Shown in pieces: positions 1 through 6,442 of a DNA stretch of 41,373 nt (its first letter is position 1; each line of letters opens with the position of its first letter). The stretch is from positions 1 through 41,373 of the forward strand of contig CALXJF010000010.1 of assembly GCA_944388575.1 (NCBI GenBank). The letters are read 5' to 3'. The DNA comes from an uncultured Clostridia bacterium (GTDB lineage: Bacteria > Bacillota > Clostridia > TANB77 > CAG-465). A model generated the notes under the pieces. That model saw only the letters and a program-made list of their open reading frames with translations, did no database searches and was not told the origin of the DNA. Both the position numbers and the translations under genes were made by a program.

Positions 1-17
1 TTGCATTTAATTAAGAG

Positions 18-50
18 AAGAGCCTCCATATTAAGGAAAGCTCTTTTATT
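18..50 (+). terminator. Terminator of an upstream gene outside the window
   Basis: Arms AAGAGC (18-23) and GCTCTT (40-45), with an inner TCC/GGA pairing, are followed by a T-rich run. It closes whatever transcript enters the window from the left. Confidence 0.6.
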
Positions 51-105
51 TTTATCAAAAACCATTATCTAGTAACTATTAGGAAATTTTTAAAAAAGTA
101 TTAGC

Positions 106-135
106 TTGCAACAAATATAACTGTTGTGATATAAT
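106..135 (+). promoter_or_regulatory. Sigma-A type promoter of rnhB
   Basis: TTGCAA at 106-111 and TATAAT at 130-135 are 18 nt apart, with a TG extension before the -10. The predicted transcript start (about 142) lies only a few bases before the first possible start codon of rnhB, which favours a downstream start. Confidence 0.6.
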
Positions 136-148
136 TACACAATAGGTG

Positions 149-781
149 ATGAATTTGGATAGCAAAGAATTTAATAGGCTTACAAGTATGTTAGAAATTG
201 AAAGTAGGTTATATAAAAAAGGATATATAAATGTATGTGGTGTAGATGAGGCTGGAAGAGGACCCTTATGTGGACCGGTAGTGGCTGCAGCAGTTATATT
301 GCCAAAAGACGAGAAGATAGATGGTGTAAATGATTCAAAAAAATTAAGTGAGAAAAAAAGAGAAGTTTTATTTGATGTTATAAAAGAAAAGGCTATTACT
401 GTTGGAGTAGGAATATCTGATGTAGAGCTAATTGAAAAAATAAATATTTTAAATGCTACAAAAATAGCTATGAAAGAAGCGATAGAAAATCTAAAAATTA
501 AACCTGACTATGTTTTGGTGGATGGAAATCAGGCAATAGATATATCTGTACCTTTTGAAACAGTTATATCAGGAGACGCAAAATCTGAATCTATAGCGGC
601 TGCCTCTATTATAGCTAAAGTGACTAGGGATAGATTACTTATAGAGTATGACAAGAAATATCCAGAATATGGGTTTGCCAAACATAAAGGATATGGTACA
701 AAAGCACATATTGAAGCTATAAGAACATATGGATTAACCCCCATACATAGACCTAGTTTTTGTAAGAAATTTGTTGATTAG
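149..781 (+). CDS. rnhB: Ribonuclease HII
   Basis: RNase HII removes RNA primers and single ribonucleotides from DNA-RNA hybrids in the cytoplasm. The catalytic signature is visible: the DEAGRG motif (Asp33-Glu34), an Asp in LVDG and an Asp in KVTRDR, in the order expected for the DEDD site. The length of about 210 aa matches the family. The start is uncertain. GTG at 146 and ATG at 149 are almost leaderless with respect to the promoter, while ATG at 188 has AGG at 176-178 with 9-nt spacing and would still leave the whole catalytic domain. The next gene, xth, follows after 20 nt, so the two probably form a DNA-repair operon. Confidence 0.93.
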   Translation: MNLDSKEFNRLTSMLEIESRLYKKGYINVCGVDEAGRGPLCGPVVAAAVILPKDEKIDGVNDSKKLSEKKREVLFDVIKEKAITVGVGISDVELIEKINILNATKIAMKEAIENLKIKPDYVLVDGNQAIDISVPFETVISGDAKSESIAAASIIAKVTRDRLLIEYDKKYPEYGFAKHKGYGTKAHIEAIRTYGLTPIHRPSFCKKFVD

Positions 782-801
782 TGAAAATATAGGAGGAAAG
801 T

Positions 802-1569
802 ATGAGATTAGTATCGTGGAATGTAAATGGATTAAGAGCAGTGTTAAATAAAGGTTTTGGTGATTTTTTTAATAGCATAAATTCGGATATTTTTTGTGTA
901 CAAGAAACAAAAATGCAAGAAGAACAACTAGATATGATTATAAAAAGTAATTTTAATGGATATAACATGTATTTTAATAGTGCAGATAAGAAGGGATATT
1001 CTGGAACAGCAGTTTTTAGTAAGATAAAACCTTTAAATGTATATTATGGAATTGGAATAAGTGAGCATGATAATGAAGGAAGAGTTATAACTTTAGAGTA
1101 TGATAAATTTTTTTTAGTAAATTGTTATACACCAAATTCTAAAAGAGGACTTGAAAGACTTGATTATAGAATGATATGGGAAGAAGAAATATGCAAATAT
1201 TTAAAAAAATTAGATAGTAATAAACCAATTATTTATTGTGGTGATTTAAATGTTGCTCATAATGAAATAGATTTAAAAAATCCAAATAGTAATCATAAAA
1301 ATGCTGGATTTACCGATCAGGAAAGAGAAAAAATGTCTATTCTTTTAAATAATGGATTTATTGATACATATAGATATTTATATCCAAATAAAGAAGAAAC
1401 ATATTCTTGGTGGTCGTATATGAGAAACGCTAGAGCTAATAATATAGGTTGGAGAATAGATTATTTCATAGTTTCAGAGAGAATAAAGAAAAATATAAAG
1501 CAAGCATATATTTATTCTGATATTATGGGAAGCGATCACTGTCCAATAGGACTTGAAATAGATTTGTAA
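802..1569 (+). CDS. Exodeoxyribonuclease III (AP endonuclease, ExoA/Xth)
   Basis: This enzyme of the exonuclease/endonuclease/phosphatase superfamily cleaves DNA at abasic sites and trims 3' ends in base-excision repair. Family motifs appear in order: SWNVNGLRA near the N-terminus, QETK with the metal-binding Glu, CYTPNS, GDLNVAHNEIDL, RIDYF and the terminal GSDHCP with the catalytic Asp-His. Its 255 aa is the usual length. AGGAGG lies just before the ATG, and the close spacing to rnhB suggests cotranscription. Confidence 0.95.
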   Translation: MRLVSWNVNGLRAVLNKGFGDFFNSINSDIFCVQETKMQEEQLDMIIKSNFNGYNMYFNSADKKGYSGTAVFSKIKPLNVYYGIGISEHDNEGRVITLEYDKFFLVNCYTPNSKRGLERLDYRMIWEEEICKYLKKLDSNKPIIYCGDLNVAHNEIDLKNPNSNHKNAGFTDQEREKMSILLNNGFIDTYRYLYPNKEETYSWWSYMRNARANNIGWRIDYFIVSERIKKNIKQAYIYSDIMGSDHCPIGLEIDL

Positions 1570-1576
1570 TATATTC

Positions 1577-1605
1577 TTGAATTGAGATAAAATATATAGT
1601 ACAAT
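1577..1605 (+). promoter_or_regulatory. Promoter of the 486-aa coiled-coil gene
   Basis: TTGAAT at 1577-1582 and TACAAT at 1600-1605 are separated by 17 nt, directly upstream of an AGGAG ribosome-binding site and the ATG at 1624. Confidence 0.55.
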
Positions 1606-1623
1606 ATATTTAGGAGTGGTTAT

Positions 1624-3084
1624 ATGGGAAATTTATATAATGAAAAGAGAAATGAAATACAAGAAATATTAAAAAATGAATATGATATAATGCAAGAAGA
1701 TCCTACAAAACAAATAAGATTAGAACCAAGAGATGCGTTTATTGAAACCGCTAGCCAAGCTATATTAAAAGCATATAATAGTAAACAAAATACTGATATT
1801 CAAAAAGAGTTAAGAGCCTATTTAGAACCTACAATTTTGGAGAAAATAGCTGCGAGTCTTGATGGAAAAGATATTGACAAGGTGAAAAAAGAAGAACAAA
1901 AAGAAATACAAAAGGAAATATCATCTGTTGAAGGAGAAGGCATATCTGTTGATACTGAAACTAAAGAGGAAATCGAAAAAAATATAGAAGAAAAAGAACA
2001 AGGAAAAGAAAACCAAGAAGTTAATTTAAGAGCTGAAGTGTTAAAGGCTATGTATAAATCTGTTTTAGAAGAATATTATAAATTAAAGCTTGATCTGCAA
2101 GAAGGTTATAATGGACAATTATCTACTGGAGATATTAGTGTAGGTGATAAACAAGGAACTAAATTGGTTTTATATGAGAAATATTTGAGAAATATAGATC
2201 AAAGATTTAAAGGTATATCAAAATCTTATATAGTTACTGATGATCCAGATATAAAAAAATATGAACAGAGGTTAGAAAAAAGAGCTCTTCATAATGAGAA
2301 GAACGTACTGGAAAAAGCAGATGATAATATTCAAGTTATACAAAAGTATTATGATGAAAGAGCTGAAATTGCAACTCAAATAGCATGGTTAAGTGAGAAT
2401 GCAAGTATTACTAGTCCTGAAAAATTTAAAACACAAATGGATGAATTACAAAAAAGGTATGTACAAGCAACAGCCAAGTTATATGCTATAAGTCCTAATC
2501 CTATAGAATTACAAAAAAGTATTGAGGAAAGAGGTGAGGATGAAAAATATAGGGCTAAGCAGCTAGGAGCAAAAGAATTAGCACATGATAGGCGCTTAGG
2601 AACTGCTGCTAAGGATATTTCAAATGATAAAAGGTTAGAAGAAGTCGTAACTGATTCTAAAGAGCAAGCATATGAATCAACAATTGAGAATTATAGTGCT
2701 GCTAATTCAGTATATGAAAGCTATATGGAAGCAGAGGAAAGAGGCCAATATGATAAGGCAGAAGAATTATTACAATCTTTAGAGGAGATTGCTGGAATTG
2801 AACATGAAGAAAAAGAGATAAAAGAAGAAAAAAACACTGAAGAAAATCCAGCATATGATTATGATGGAGAAGAAAATGTAGAGCAAAAAGGAAGTAATAC
2901 TTATTTGAATTATTTAAAAGGTAGAGTAAATGATGAAGATAAGACAGCTGAAATTACTGTTTCAAAACAAGATAGAAAAGAAAGACTAAAAGCTGTGCTT
3001 CAGAAAATGCCAGAGCTTAAAGAAAAAGTAAGTGATGAACGTTCAGATGTTGGTGACATTGGATATGTTAGGAAAAGATTTTAG
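1624..3084 (+). CDS. Unknown charged coiled-coil protein, cytoplasmic
   Basis: I do not recognise this 486-aa protein. It has no signal peptide and no membrane segment. It is extremely rich in Glu and Lys, with long stretches of predicted helix or coiled coil: an acidic region at about residues 85-135 and another at about 390-425. The N-terminal 80 residues look more globular, and aromatic residues are few. It starts at an ATG behind AGGAG with its own promoter. Only 27 nt separate it from the aldolase gene, so it may be cotranscribed with it, but no functional link is evident. A structural or cell-organisation role is possible but unsupported. Confidence 0.7.
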   Translation: MGNLYNEKRNEIQEILKNEYDIMQEDPTKQIRLEPRDAFIETASQAILKAYNSKQNTDIQKELRAYLEPTILEKIAASLDGKDIDKVKKEEQKEIQKEISSVEGEGISVDTETKEEIEKNIEEKEQGKENQEVNLRAEVLKAMYKSVLEEYYKLKLDLQEGYNGQLSTGDISVGDKQGTKLVLYEKYLRNIDQRFKGISKSYIVTDDPDIKKYEQRLEKRALHNEKNVLEKADDNIQVIQKYYDERAEIATQIAWLSENASITSPEKFKTQMDELQKRYVQATAKLYAISPNPIELQKSIEERGEDEKYRAKQLGAKELAHDRRLGTAAKDISNDKRLEEVVTDSKEQAYESTIENYSAANSVYESYMEAEERGQYDKAEELLQSLEEIAGIEHEEKEIKEEKNTEENPAYDYDGEENVEQKGSNTYLNYLKGRVNDEDKTAEITVSKQDRKERLKAVLQKMPELKEKVSDERSDVGDIGYVRKRF

Positions 3085-3111
3085 TTCATATATAATAAGG
3101 GGGAGATTTTT

Positions 3112-4056
3112 ATGGGACTAACAACTACAAAAAAAATGTTTGAAGCTGCATATAATGGTGGATATGCAATTGGAGCTTTTAATGTTAATAATATGGAGAT
3201 AATTCAGGGAATTATGGAGGCTGTTAATGAAACTAATTCACCAGTTATATTACAAGTATCAGCCGGTGCAAGAAAATATGCTAATCCTATATATTTAAAA
3301 AAATTAGTTGAAGCTGCTATTGAATGTAATGAAAAATCTGGAAAAGATATTCCTGTGGTTTTACATCTTGATCACGGACCAGATTTTGAAACATGTAAAG
3401 ATTGTATTGATGGTGGATTTACATCTGTTATGATTGATGGGTCAAAATATGGTTTTGAAGAGAATGTAGAGTTAACTAAAAAAGTGGTAGAGTATGCTCA
3501 TCAAAGAGGTGTTGTTGTAGAGGCGGAACTTGGAAAGCTTGCTGGAGTTGAAGATGATGTTAAAGTATCAGAGTCAGATGCAATGTATACTAATCCTGAT
3601 GAAGCAGCAGAATTTGTAAAAAGAACTGGTTGTGATTCATTAGCTATAGCTATTGGAACGAGTCATGGTGCATATAAGTTTAAGGGAGAAGCAAAATTAA
3701 GATTTGATATTTTACAAGAAATATCAGAAAAATTACCAGGTTTTCCAATAGTTCTTCATGGAGCTTCTTCTGTACCACAAGAATTTGTGCAAATGTGTAA
3801 TGAATATGGTGGAGATATTCCAGGAGCTAAAGGTGTACCAGAGGAGATGCTAAGAAAGGCTGCTACAATGGCCGTATGTAAAATTAATATTGATAGTGAT
3901 ATACGTTTAGCTATGACCGCAAATATACGTGAATGTTTTGTACAAGAGCCAGGAGTATTTGATCCAAGAACTTATCTTGGAAAGGCCAGAACAGCTGTAA
4001 AAGATATGGTTAAACATAAAATTGTAGATGTACTTGGCTGTGCTGGAAAGGCTTAA
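3112..4056 (+). CDS. fba: Class II fructose-bisphosphate aldolase
   Basis: This enzyme performs zinc-dependent cleavage of fructose 1,6-bisphosphate to dihydroxyacetone phosphate and glyceraldehyde 3-phosphate in glycolysis. The motif HLDHGPD (catalytic Asp87, zinc-binding His88), the ELG segment, GTSHGAYKF, VLHGASS and KINIDSD are all intact. At 314 aa it has the length of the fructose-bisphosphate aldolase branch rather than the tagatose or sedoheptulose types, although the family members are hard to separate by eye. A strong AAGGGGGAG site precedes the ATG. A TSCPD gene follows after 12 nt. Confidence 0.94.
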   Translation: MGLTTTKKMFEAAYNGGYAIGAFNVNNMEIIQGIMEAVNETNSPVILQVSAGARKYANPIYLKKLVEAAIECNEKSGKDIPVVLHLDHGPDFETCKDCIDGGFTSVMIDGSKYGFEENVELTKKVVEYAHQRGVVVEAELGKLAGVEDDVKVSESDAMYTNPDEAAEFVKRTGCDSLAIAIGTSHGAYKFKGEAKLRFDILQEISEKLPGFPIVLHGASSVPQEFVQMCNEYGGDIPGAKGVPEEMLRKAATMAVCKINIDSDIRLAMTANIRECFVQEPGVFDPRTYLGKARTAVKDMVKHKIVDVLGCAGKA

Positions 4057-4068
4057 AAAGGTGATGTT

Positions 4069-4317
4069 ATGAGATATACATATAATCCAAGTGGAGTATG
4101 TTCTAAACAGTTTATAATTGATGTAGAAGATAATAAGATAAAGGATATAAAGATTATTGGAGGGTGTGCTGGTAATACTTTGGGGATATCTAAATTGCTT
4201 CAGGGTATGAAAATAGATGATGCTATAGAAAAACTTAAAGGAATACCTTGTGGAAATAAGGGGACATCATGCCCAGATCAAATCTCAAAAGCTTTATATG
4301 AGATAAAGAATAAATAA
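4069..4317 (+). CDS. TSCPD domain protein (TIGR03905 type)
   Basis: This 82-aa protein consists of a single TSCPD domain. It opens with a YTYNPSGVCSK stretch, has a GGCAGN motif in the middle and ends with GTSCPDQ, which gives the family its name. The conserved cysteines suggest metal or nucleotide binding, since related domains occur at the C-terminus of vitamin B12-dependent ribonucleotide reductases. The function of the stand-alone protein is unknown. It sits 12 nt after fba and is followed by a terminator, so it is the last gene of that unit. Confidence 0.88.
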   Translation: MRYTYNPSGVCSKQFIIDVEDNKIKDIKIIGGCAGNTLGISKLLQGMKIDDAIEKLKGIPCGNKGTSCPDQISKALYEIKNK

Positions 4318-4331
4318 AAGTTAAAATATTT

Positions 4332-4365
4332 AAGGCCAATCAAATTAATGATTGACCTTTATTTT
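4332..4365. terminator. Bidirectional terminator between convergent genes
   Basis: Eleven-nt arms AAGGCCAATCA (4332-4342) and TGATTGACCTT (4349-4359) have one mismatch and are flanked by T-rich tails on both strands. It ends the fba-TSCPD unit and the minus-strand gene ending at 4375. Confidence 0.8.
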
Positions 4366-4374
4366 ATAATTTTT

Positions 4375-4686
4375 TCAGACGAGGTTAAGATTGTTTAGTA
4401 TTTTGTTAAATATAAATTCAACCCCATTCAACATCCATTCTGCAAATATGTATAACGAAGGGATTATATCCCTTAACTCAGGTACAAAATGTCCGAGCAC
4501 TATGAGAAGTATTGCTCCACTTATCGAACCCGAATATATTTTTGCAATCTTGAAAACGAATTTAATTACAGACTTATAATTAAGTTTTGGAAACGATAGA
4601 CTTTTAAAAAAGTTATATATTTTTTTAAAAATGCTTTTGTAGCTGGTTTTTGTGGTATTTACATTAGTTGTAGATAAGTTTCTCAT
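4375..4686 (-). CDS. Small membrane protein of unknown function
   Basis: This 103-aa protein has a basic, Ser/Thr-rich N-terminus, then one or two hydrophobic segments (about residues 45-65, and a weaker one near 75-95). I do not recognise the family. An in-frame ATG lies 15 bases further upstream, at 4701, but that ATG is fused to GGAGGA, which is the ribosome-binding site for the ATG at 4686. The shorter start is therefore the likely one. It is transcribed alone, divergently from the LRR gene. Confidence 0.7.
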   Translation of the reverse strand: MRNLSTTNVNTTKTSYKSIFKKIYNFFKSLSFPKLNYKSVIKFVFKIAKIYSGSISGAILLIVLGHFVPELRDIIPSLYIFAEWMLNGVEFIFNKILNNLNLV

Positions 4687-4737
4687 GTTTAATTCCTCCA
4701 TTTATAGTTTATTTGGATATTTATTTCTTATATTATA

Positions 4738-4767
4738 ATTATAACACACTTTACATAAAAAAGTAAA
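4738..4767 (-). promoter_or_regulatory. Promoter of the small membrane protein gene
   Basis: Reading the minus strand, TTTACT (4767-4762) and TATAAT (4743-4738) are separated by 18 nt. It lies back to back with the plus-strand promoter at 4772. Confidence 0.5.
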
Positions 4768-4771
4768 GACC

Positions 4772-4799
4772 TTGACATATTGTATTTTTAGTGTATAAT
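4772..4799 (+). promoter_or_regulatory. Promoter of the LRR protein gene
   Basis: Perfect TTGACA (4772-4777) and TATAAT (4794-4799) boxes have 16-nt spacing, about 50 nt before the start codon. Confidence 0.75.
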
Positions 4800-4853
4800 A
4801 AACTAAACAAAAAAAATTTTTAATTATTAATATAATGAAAAGGAGAGATTATT

Positions 4854-5606
4854 ATGTTATTAACAGTAAAGGATGCACGGCATTTGGCATACAAAAACTT
4901 AAAAGAAGTTGTTGTACCTGAGGGTTATACATCTATAGATAACTTAGCTTTTAAAGACTGGGACTGCATTGAGAAAATAACTTTACCTAACTCTTTAATA
5001 CATATAGGAAAATCGGCTTTTGAAAATTGTGAAAGCTTAAGCAGTATCAATATCCCGAAAAATGTTGTGGATATAGGTTGTAATGCTTTTTCTGGTTGTA
5101 AAAATTTGGAGGAAATAATTATACCAGAAAATGTTTCAACTATATTTAGTTATTCTTTTTATCTATGTGAAAATTTAAAAAGGGTTGTTATGTCAGATAA
5201 TGTCTATAGAATAAATGAAAGGGCTTTCTTTGGATGTAAATCTTTAAAAGAATTTGTGTTACCTAAGAGTATTAATCACATCGGAGAATTAGCATTTAGT
5301 GGTTGTCAATCATTAGAACAAATTGATTTGGAAAGAAAAGAACTATATAAAATAAGTGAAAGGGCATTTTCTAATTGTAATAGTTTAAAACATATTACTA
5401 TTCCTAAAAATATAAATGGAGTAGAATCTTATGCATTTGCTTATTGTAATGAACTAGAGAGTATAGTTGTTGAAGCTGATGCTGTAATGGCTCATGATTG
5501 TTTTGTAGACTGCCCAAAGATTAAGGTGATTAATATTACTAGTAACAATAAAGTTATGATATCAAACTGGGGGATAAGTGCAAAAAAGATAGTAATAGAA
5601 CAATGA
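4854..5606 (+). CDS. BspA-type leucine-rich repeat protein (LRR_5), no signal peptide
   Basis: This 250-aa protein is built almost entirely of BspA-like (LRR_5) repeats of about 23 residues. The recurrent pattern is an I/V-IP start, an I-G-x-x-AF core and an SL or NL turn, with Cys at regular positions in the ladder (for example NCESL, GCKNL, GCKSL, GCQSL). Such repeats usually mediate surface adhesion, but this copy lacks a signal peptide, a membrane anchor and a sorting signal, so it is either cytoplasmic or exported by another route. AAGGAGAG precedes the ATG. Codon 9 is an in-frame CGG, which is rare in this window, and here the frame continues normally. Confidence 0.85.
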   Translation: MLLTVKDARHLAYKNLKEVVVPEGYTSIDNLAFKDWDCIEKITLPNSLIHIGKSAFENCESLSSINIPKNVVDIGCNAFSGCKNLEEIIIPENVSTIFSYSFYLCENLKRVVMSDNVYRINERAFFGCKSLKEFVLPKSINHIGELAFSGCQSLEQIDLERKELYKISERAFSNCNSLKHITIPKNINGVESYAFAYCNELESIVVEADAVMAHDCFVDCPKIKVINITSNNKVMISNWGISAKKIVIEQ

Positions 5607-5613
5607 TTTAAAT

Positions 5614-5651
5614 AAGTGAGATACCTATAATTGGGTCTCACTTAGTTTTTT
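5614..5651 (+). terminator. Terminator of the LRR protein gene
   Basis: Arms AAGTGAGA and TCTCACTT, with an inner CC/GG pair, are followed by a run of T's. Confidence 0.85.
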
Positions 5652-5683
5652 ATTATAATTATTAGTAAGGAGATTGGTTATAC

Positions 5684-5712
5684 TTGACTTTAGTCTTTAA
5701 AAATGCTATACT
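5684..5712 (+). promoter_or_regulatory. Extended -10 promoter of the 134-aa gene
   Basis: TTGACT (5684-5689) and TATACT (5707-5712) are 17 nt apart, with TGC directly before the -10. A small inverted repeat (CTTATAC at 5714-5720, GTATAAG at 5728-5734) starts right at the expected transcription start. Confidence 0.65.
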
Positions 5713-5762
5713 TCTTATACAAATAGTGTATAAGTTTCAGGATATTATAAAGTATCTTAAGT

Positions 5763-5776
5763 TGTCTAATTAGACA
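5763..5776 (+). promoter_or_regulatory. Palindrome next to the ribosome-binding site of the 134-aa gene
   Basis: A perfect 14-bp palindrome, TGTCTAATTAGACA, lies a few bases before the AAGGAG site. It may be a repressor operator or a short hairpin that affects initiation. No regulator can be assigned. Confidence 0.4.
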
Positions 5777-5794
5777 GAAAGGAGAAAAATTATT

Positions 5795-6199
5795 ATGAAT
5801 GCTAAAAATAGGAATTTAGTAACGGATATTCTTGAGGAATTAACAATAACAAAAAAATGGATTAATGAATTTAAGGTTGAACTTAATAGGTGTGCTCGCT
5901 TTGTTGAACAGCCTCAAGGTCATTATACTGTTTTAAAAGATTATTTTGAGATATTTTTAAATAATCTTCCTAAATGTAAATCTTGGAATAAGGTTGCAAT
6001 ACATATGATGGAGGTAATTAATGATTTTAAAGCGATGAGGCTTGATATAAGTAGTGCTTTAGGGGAAACTGATATGGCAGTAAATGTCATTGATGAGCTT
6101 GTTTTAATAGTTGAAACATTTGAAGTTGATGAAAAAGGCATTGTTAGTATGCCATTTTCTTCCGTAAAAATGTTATTACAGAGTTTTCTTGAGATTTAA
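5795..6199 (+). CDS. Unknown 134-aa protein
   Basis: I do not recognise this protein. It is predicted soluble and largely helical, without a signal peptide or membrane segment, and contains only two cysteines (in RCARF and PKCKSW). The region of about residues 85-115 is acidic. It has its own extended -10 promoter, an unusually symmetrical leader and a terminator, so it is monocistronic and may be individually regulated. Confidence 0.65.
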   Translation: MNAKNRNLVTDILEELTITKKWINEFKVELNRCARFVEQPQGHYTVLKDYFEIFLNNLPKCKSWNKVAIHMMEVINDFKAMRLDISSALGETDMAVNVIDELVLIVETFEVDEKGIVSMPFSSVKMLLQSFLEI

Positions 6200-6224
6200 A
6201 TCTTTTTGTATTTTATGAATAAAT

Positions 6225-6268
6225 AAATAATGGCATCGTTCATTTGAACTTTGCCATTATTTATTATA
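6225..6268 (+). terminator. Terminator of the 134-aa gene
   Basis: Eleven-nt perfect arms AAATAATGGCA (6225-6235) and TGCCATTATTT (6252-6262) are followed by a T/A tail. It separates the gene from the pnp promoter. Confidence 0.75.
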
Positions 6269-6304
6269 TAGCTTATACCTTTATAAATTTATTTAATTAT
6301 TTAC

Positions 6305-6333
6305 TTGAAGAAATATAATATTTGTAGTATAAT
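6305..6333 (+). promoter_or_regulatory. Promoter of pnp
   Basis: TTGAAG (6305-6310) and TATAAT (6328-6333) have a 17-nt spacer. The expected transcript start, at about 6340, coincides with the foot of the long leader hairpin. Confidence 0.7.
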
Positions 6334-6339
6334 GTATGC

Positions 6340-6418
6340 AGTAAAAGGGTGCTTGTAGTAATAATTTGTGAGTATATAAGTTTGTGATACTTAGAAATTA
6401 TTATTACAGCCTTTTACT
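6340..6418 (+). promoter_or_regulatory. Long leader stem-loop of pnp (probable autoregulatory RNase III-type substrate)
   Basis: The 5' leader of pnp folds on paper into one long irregular hairpin. A basal 9-bp stem pairs 6340-6348 (AGTAAAAGG) with 6410-6418. After a 4-nt bulge a 15-pair helix joins 6353-6367 to 6395-6409, and an apical 7-bp stem joins 6369-6375 to 6387-6393. In E. coli and Streptomyces the pnp mRNA leader carries a hairpin cut by RNase III through which PNPase represses itself. A similar role here is inferred from position and shape. Confidence 0.6.
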
Positions 6419-6442
6419 TAAATTATTTTTTAGGAGGAATTT

